Of a DNA stretch of 47,637 nt, positions 44,589 through 47,637 are shown piece after piece (within the stretch, counting starts at the first letter, position 1; each line of letters starts with the position of its first letter). Under the pieces are notes generated by a model, which ran no database searches, was not told where the DNA came from, and saw nothing but the letters and a program-made list of their open reading frames with translations. Source of the DNA: Intrasporangium_A sp039812505. GTDB taxonomy: Bacteria; Actinomycetota; Actinomycetes; Actinomycetales; Dermatophilaceae. Location of the stretch: positions 1 to 47,637 of the forward strand of contig NZ_JBDIAQ010000012.1 of assembly GCF_039812505.1 (NCBI RefSeq). The letters are read 5' to 3'. The translations under genes were made by a program, and so were the position numbers.

Positions 44589-46322
44589 GTGACCACCTCC
44601 CCCGACCTGGCACACAGCACCGCCGCCGAAACCGCCGCCGCCGACGAGGCAGCAGCCTGGTGGCGCCAGGCCGTCGTCTACCAGATCTACCCGCGCAGCT
44701 TCGCCGACTCGAACGGCGACGGGCTGGGCGACATCCGCGGCATCACCGACCGCGTCGACTACCTGGCGCAGCTCGGGGTGGACGCGGTCTGGCTCAGCCC
44801 GTTCTACCCGTCCGCCCTGGCCGACGGCGGGTATGACGTCGCCGACTACCGCGACGTCGACCCCCGGCTCGGCACGCTCGACGACTTCGACGAGCTGGTG
44901 GGAGCGCTGCATGCGCGCGGCATCCGCATCGTGGTCGACATCGTCCCCAACCACACCTCCGACCTGCACGAGTGGTTCCAGCAGGCGCTCGCGGCCGGTC
45001 GCGGGTCGGCGGAGCGGGACCGCTACATCTTCCGCGACGGGACCGGGCCGGATGGCGCCCAGCCGCCGACCGACTGGGTGTCGATGTTCGGCGGGTCCGC
45101 GTGGGAGCGGGTCGCCGACGGCCAGTGGTACCTGCACAGCTTCGCGGTCGAACAGCCCGACCTGAACTGGAGTCACCCCGACGTGCGGGCCGACTTCCTG
45201 ACGACCCTGCGGTTCTGGTCGGACCGGGGCGTCGACGGTTTCCGGATCGACGTGGCGCACGCCCTGACCAAGGACCTGACCGAGCCGCTGCCGTCGGCGG
45301 CCGAGCTGGCCGAGCTGCCGGTCGACGGCAACCACCCACTGCACGACCGGGACGACGTGCACGAGGTGTATGCCGAGTGGCGCACCGTCCTGGACGCCTA
45401 CGACCCGCCCCGGTCCGCGGTCGCCGAGGCATGGGTGCACTCCTCGCGGGTGCCGCTCTACGCGCGGCCGGAGAGCCTCGGCCAGTCGTTCAACTTCGAC
45501 CTGCTGCTGGCCGACTTCGATGCTGGCCAGTTCCGCCGGATCATCACCGACAACCTCGAGCTGGCCGCCCGAGCCGGGTCGTCCAGCACGTGGGTGCTGT
45601 CGAACCACGACGTCGTGCGGCATGCGACCCGCTACGGCCTGCCCTCACCGGAACGACTGGCCGACGGCACCCCCGCGCGCAAGCACGGCACCGAGTGGGT
45701 GCTGGCCGGCGGGCCCGAGACCCAGCTGGACCGGGCGGGCGGCGAGCGCCGGGCCCGGGCGGCCACCCTGCTGCTGCTCGCCCTGCCGGGTTCGGCCTAC
45801 CTCTACCAGGGTGAGGAGCTCGGTCTGCACGAGGTGGCCGAGATCGCCGACGAGCAGCGCCAGGACCCGACGTTCTACCGCAGCCCCGGCGTCGACGCCG
45901 GCCGCGACGGGTGCCGGGTGCCGCTGCCCTGGACCGCCGACGACACCTCGTTCGGGTTCGGTTCGGGCGGGGCGCACCTGCCCCAGCCGGCGTGGTTCGC
46001 CGACCACTCCGTCTCGGTCGAGGACGGTCAGCCGGGCTCGACGCTCGAGCTCTACCGTGCGGCGCTCCAGCTGCGCCGGCGGCTGCAGACCGGCGAACAG
46101 CTCAGCTGGGTCGAGACCGGCCGGGACGACGTGTTGCGCTTCCGGCGACCCAACGGGTGGGAGGTCGTCGCGAACTTCGGCACCGAGCCGTACGGGCTGG
46201 ACGGTCCGGACGGGCTGGACGTGCTGCTCGCCAGCTCTCCGGCGTCGGCCGGGATCGTCCCGGCAGAGACGACGGTGTGGCTCGCGCCGACGGGCGAGGT
46301 GAGCCTGCTCCACAGCCAGTGA
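44589..46322 (+). CDS. GH13 alpha-glucosidase
   Basis: A 577-residue cytoplasmic glycoside hydrolase of the oligo-1,6-glucosidase/alpha-glucosidase group (GH13). YQIYPRSFADSNGDGLGDIRGI is the group signature (positions about 34-55). The catalytic residues are all present: nucleophile Asp221 (GFRIDVAH), acid/base Glu280 (AEAWV) and Asp341 (SNHDVV). It hydrolyses terminal alpha-linked glucose from short imported saccharides (maltose, isomaltose, trehalose or sucrose types cannot be separated by sequence). GTG start at 44589 after GAAAGGAC; last gene of the operon. Confidence 0.95.
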   Translation: MTTSPDLAHSTAAETAAADEAAAWWRQAVVYQIYPRSFADSNGDGLGDIRGITDRVDYLAQLGVDAVWLSPFYPSALADGGYDVADYRDVDPRLGTLDDFDELVGALHARGIRIVVDIVPNHTSDLHEWFQQALAAGRGSAERDRYIFRDGTGPDGAQPPTDWVSMFGGSAWERVADGQWYLHSFAVEQPDLNWSHPDVRADFLTTLRFWSDRGVDGFRIDVAHALTKDLTEPLPSAAELAELPVDGNHPLHDRDDVHEVYAEWRTVLDAYDPPRSAVAEAWVHSSRVPLYARPESLGQSFNFDLLLADFDAGQFRRIITDNLELAARAGSSSTWVLSNHDVVRHATRYGLPSPERLADGTPARKHGTEWVLAGGPETQLDRAGGERRARAATLLLLALPGSAYLYQGEELGLHEVAEIADEQRQDPTFYRSPGVDAGRDGCRVPLPWTADDTSFGFGSGGAHLPQPAWFADHSVSVEDGQPGSTLELYRAALQLRRRLQTGEQLSWVETGRDDVLRFRRPNGWEVVANFGTEPYGLDGPDGLDVLLASSPASAGIVPAETTVWLAPTGEVSLLHSQ

Positions 46323-46448
46323 GGGCTCTACGAGGCGGCCGGTTCGTCCCTTGGGCGCCACGCCGGGGACAACCTCCCCTCATCGTCGCCAGCGGCGGGT
46401 ATGGCGGTTCGACGTGGTGGACGAACTGGCGAACGACCCGAGCCCAGC

Positions 46449-46466
46449 GACGGCTCAAGCGCCGTC
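46449..46466 (+). terminator. Weak hairpin downstream of the alpha-glucosidase
   Basis: GACGGC/GCCGTC with a 6-base loop, 127 bases after the stop codon. Distance and the short stem make this a weak candidate. Confidence 0.25.
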
Positions 46467-46699
46467 CGTCCGCGGGCAGCAAGCAAGAAGTCGCCCGCGA
46501 GGCGATCCGGTGACGTCCCCGCGGCCATGTTCCCGCCACTGTGGGCGCCATCCCTCGGCGCCCAGAATCGTGTGACGTGTTCAAGAATGTCGGTCCTCGG
46601 GGGCCGGTTATCCACAGGCCAGTCCGTGCCGTCTCAAGCGGGAGTCCCTGCATGGCACGCCCGGGAGGGGTCGGCTCTACTTCTTCAACGGGCTGGTCC

Positions 46700-46715
46700 T
46701 ACCGTCGGTACTACC
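46700..46715 (+). promoter_or_regulatory. Overlapping palindromes at the vapBC start (probable autoregulatory operator)
   Basis: TACCGTCGGTACTACC contains two overlapping inverted repeats, TACCG-T-CGGTA (46700-46710) and GGTA-C-TACC (46707-46715). A -10-like TACTAC (46709-46714) is embedded. VapB proteins commonly bind palindromes over their own promoter. Confidence 0.6.
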
Positions 46716-46724
46716 ATGCGAGGC

Positions 46725-46994
46725 ATGAGCGTGGTCAAGAGGTCTGTGTCACTGGACGAAGATGTCGCGGCGCGCATCGAAGCGGAGGCCCGGCACGAGG
46801 GCACCTCGTTCTCCGGCTGGTTGTCGTCGGCCGCCGAGCATCAACTCCGTCTGCGTGAAGGCTTGCGCAGCGTCGCCGACTGGGAAGCCGAGGCCGGCCC
46901 GCTCAGCGCGGAGGAGCAGGCGGCGGGAGAGGCACTCCTGGACCGGCTCCTGGGCACTGCACCGTCGGCCCGACCCGGCACGGCCGCTTCGTGA
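46725..46994 (+). CDS. VapB-type antitoxin
   Basis: An 89-residue protein with a ribbon-helix-helix-like N-terminus (VVKRSVSLDEDVAARIEAEARHEGTSFSGWLSSAAEHQL), then an acidic linker (WEAEAGPLSAEEQ) suited to neutralise the toxin. The ATG at 46725 is taken; an ATG at 46716 adds three residues. The overlap with the toxin gene (GTGA) and its size fit an antitoxin. Confidence 0.8.
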   Translation: MSVVKRSVSLDEDVAARIEAEARHEGTSFSGWLSSAAEHQLRLREGLRSVADWEAEAGPLSAEEQAAGEALLDRLLGTAPSARPGTAAS

Positions 46995-47371
46995 GCGGAC
47001 TGACCTACGACACCGGTGCCCTGATCGCGGCCGAGAACGACCGACGCCTCGTGTGGGCCCTGCATCGGGCGACGTTGAACCGCGGCCTCATCCCGACCGT
47101 GCCCGCTGGAGTCCTGGCCGAGGCCTGGCGAGGTGGGCCCCAAGCCCAGCTCTCACGGCTGCTCAAGGGATGCAGCCTCGAGCCGCTCTCTGAGACCCAA
47201 GCGCGTGCGGTCGGCGTGTTGGCGGTCGCATCGGGACTCGAGGACACTGTCGACCTCGCTGTCGCCGAGGGAGCACTCCGGCGTGGCGACGCGGTCGTCA
47301 CCTCCGATCGCCCTCACATCGAGCAGGCCGCGCGCGCCGCAGGCCGCGTCATCGCCATCCACGACGCCTGA
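46991..47371 (+). CDS. VapC-type PIN-domain toxin
   Basis: A 126-residue PIN-domain protein starting with GTG (46991) that overlaps the antitoxin stop codon by 4 bases. The acidic residues expected to bind Mg2+ are Asp7 (YDTGALIAAE), Glu44 (LAEAWR), Asp88 (DTVDLAV) and Asp106 (TSDRPHI). VapC enzymes cleave specific RNAs, often tRNA or rRNA. The target is unknown. Confidence 0.85.
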   Translation: MSGLTYDTGALIAAENDRRLVWALHRATLNRGLIPTVPAGVLAEAWRGGPQAQLSRLLKGCSLEPLSETQARAVGVLAVASGLEDTVDLAVAEGALRRGDAVVTSDRPHIEQAARAAGRVIAIHDA

Positions 47372-47407
47372 CAGGCGCGCCGAGCCATCTGCGCACACGC
47401 CATACGA

Positions 47408-47428
47408 CTGAGCTTGTATGCCGCTCAG
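47408..47428. terminator. Hairpin between vapC and the truncated P-loop gene
   Basis: CTGAGC (47408-47413) and GCTCAG (47423-47428) with a 9-base loop. It follows vapC by 36 bases and overlaps the stop codon of the convergent minus-strand fragment. Confidence 0.4.
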
Positions 47429-47637
47429 CTCGGCCACACACGCAGCCTCACCAGGACTTCGCGTCCGTCGACTGACGCCTGCCGAGGCGCGATGACGGAC
47501 TTGCCACTGCCAGGTCCGCCGCTGACCACGACCCCGGTCTTCACGTCCGAGCGGCGAGCCCGCTGAACGGCATACACCACGTTTCGTCGGCGTCGCGCTG
47601 CTCGGCAGACCGCGCGATGGCGCTCGCCGCGATCAGC
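47425..47637 (-). pseudogene. Truncated P-loop ATPase, DUF2075-like (partial, runs off the right edge)
   Basis: A minus-strand frame is open from the edge at 47637 to a TGA at 47425 (70 residues). Its middle reads NVVYAVQRARRSDVK, then VVVSGGPGSGKSVIA, a Walker A in the setting typical of DUF2075 ATPase/helicase-like proteins. Right after it the similarity stops (PRQASVDGREVL...) and the frame ends within 25 residues, where an intact protein would continue for several hundred. It looks like a remnant cut shortly after the P-loop. The start lies outside the window. Confidence 0.6.

Larger units (their letters stand above)
46323..46724. other. Intergenic region after the alpha-glucosidase
   Basis: About 400 bases without a gene I can support. 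It holds a hairpin GACGGC/GCCGTC (46449-46466), a DnaA-box-like TTATCCACA (46608-46616), and the vapBC operator (46700-46715). Confidence 0.6.

Noticed and set aside
46401..46715. Upstream extension of the antitoxin frame
   Set aside because: The sequence before 46716 covers the promoter and operator, is low-complexity, and has no domain similarity.
47153..47437. A 94-codon minus-strand frame over vapC
   Set aside because: It is antisense to vapC and in a different frame from the P-loop fragment at 47425-47637.

Overview
The window is high-GC DNA (about 70% by eye) from an actinobacterium, most likely a member of the Micrococcales of Intrasporangiaceae type. The family is a guess from gene content: a GlnR-style nitrogen cluster with glnA, glnE and glnA2, polyphosphate glucokinase, a SPOR-domain protein beside methionine aminopeptidase, and many GTG starts. 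I found no rRNA or tRNA genes, CRISPR array or insertion sequence.

1-7.6 kb is nitrogen assimilation. glnA (+) faces an apparent operon of glnA2, glnE and an MFS exporter (-). A four-half-site GlnR-like operator lies upstream of glnA and a palindromic single box lies upstream of glnA2. 7.7-16.3 kb is mostly housekeeping: a secreted M6 metalloprotease, a SPOR-domain protein, map, ppgK, an ABC exporter pair, a metallo-beta-lactamase-fold hydrolase and a CHAD protein. 16.5-24.4 kb is one tightly overlapping minus-strand operon: ROK regulator, Gfo/Idh/MocA dehydrogenase, Opp-type permeases and ATPases, and a lipoprotein binding protein. It is probably for uptake and oxidation of a sugar derivative, with a clear inverted-repeat operator in front.

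24.6-39.9 kb is the most interesting part. It looks like a catabolic island for a nitrogenous organic compound, possibly a cyclic amide or an amidine/ectoine-like solute. It holds a LysR regulator and class III aminotransferase, a cytoplasmic LuxR-HTH/periplasmic-binding-domain fusion, an FAD amine oxidase, hydantoinase/oxoprolinase A and B subunits, an Lrp/AsnC regulator, an M24-fold enzyme that has lost most metal ligands, and an RbsACB-type importer. hyuA and the Lrp gene diverge from a region with nested inverted repeats. The substrate is not identifiable from sequence.

40.1-46.3 kb is an alpha-glucoside utilisation unit: a ROK repressor divergent from a carbohydrate ABC importer (lipoprotein plus two permeases) and a GH13 alpha-glucosidase, with divergent promoters over an operator-like repeat. 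46.3-47.6 kb looks accessory: a VapBC-type toxin-antitoxin pair with its own operator and, entering from the right edge, a truncated P-loop gene resembling DUF2075 ATPases.
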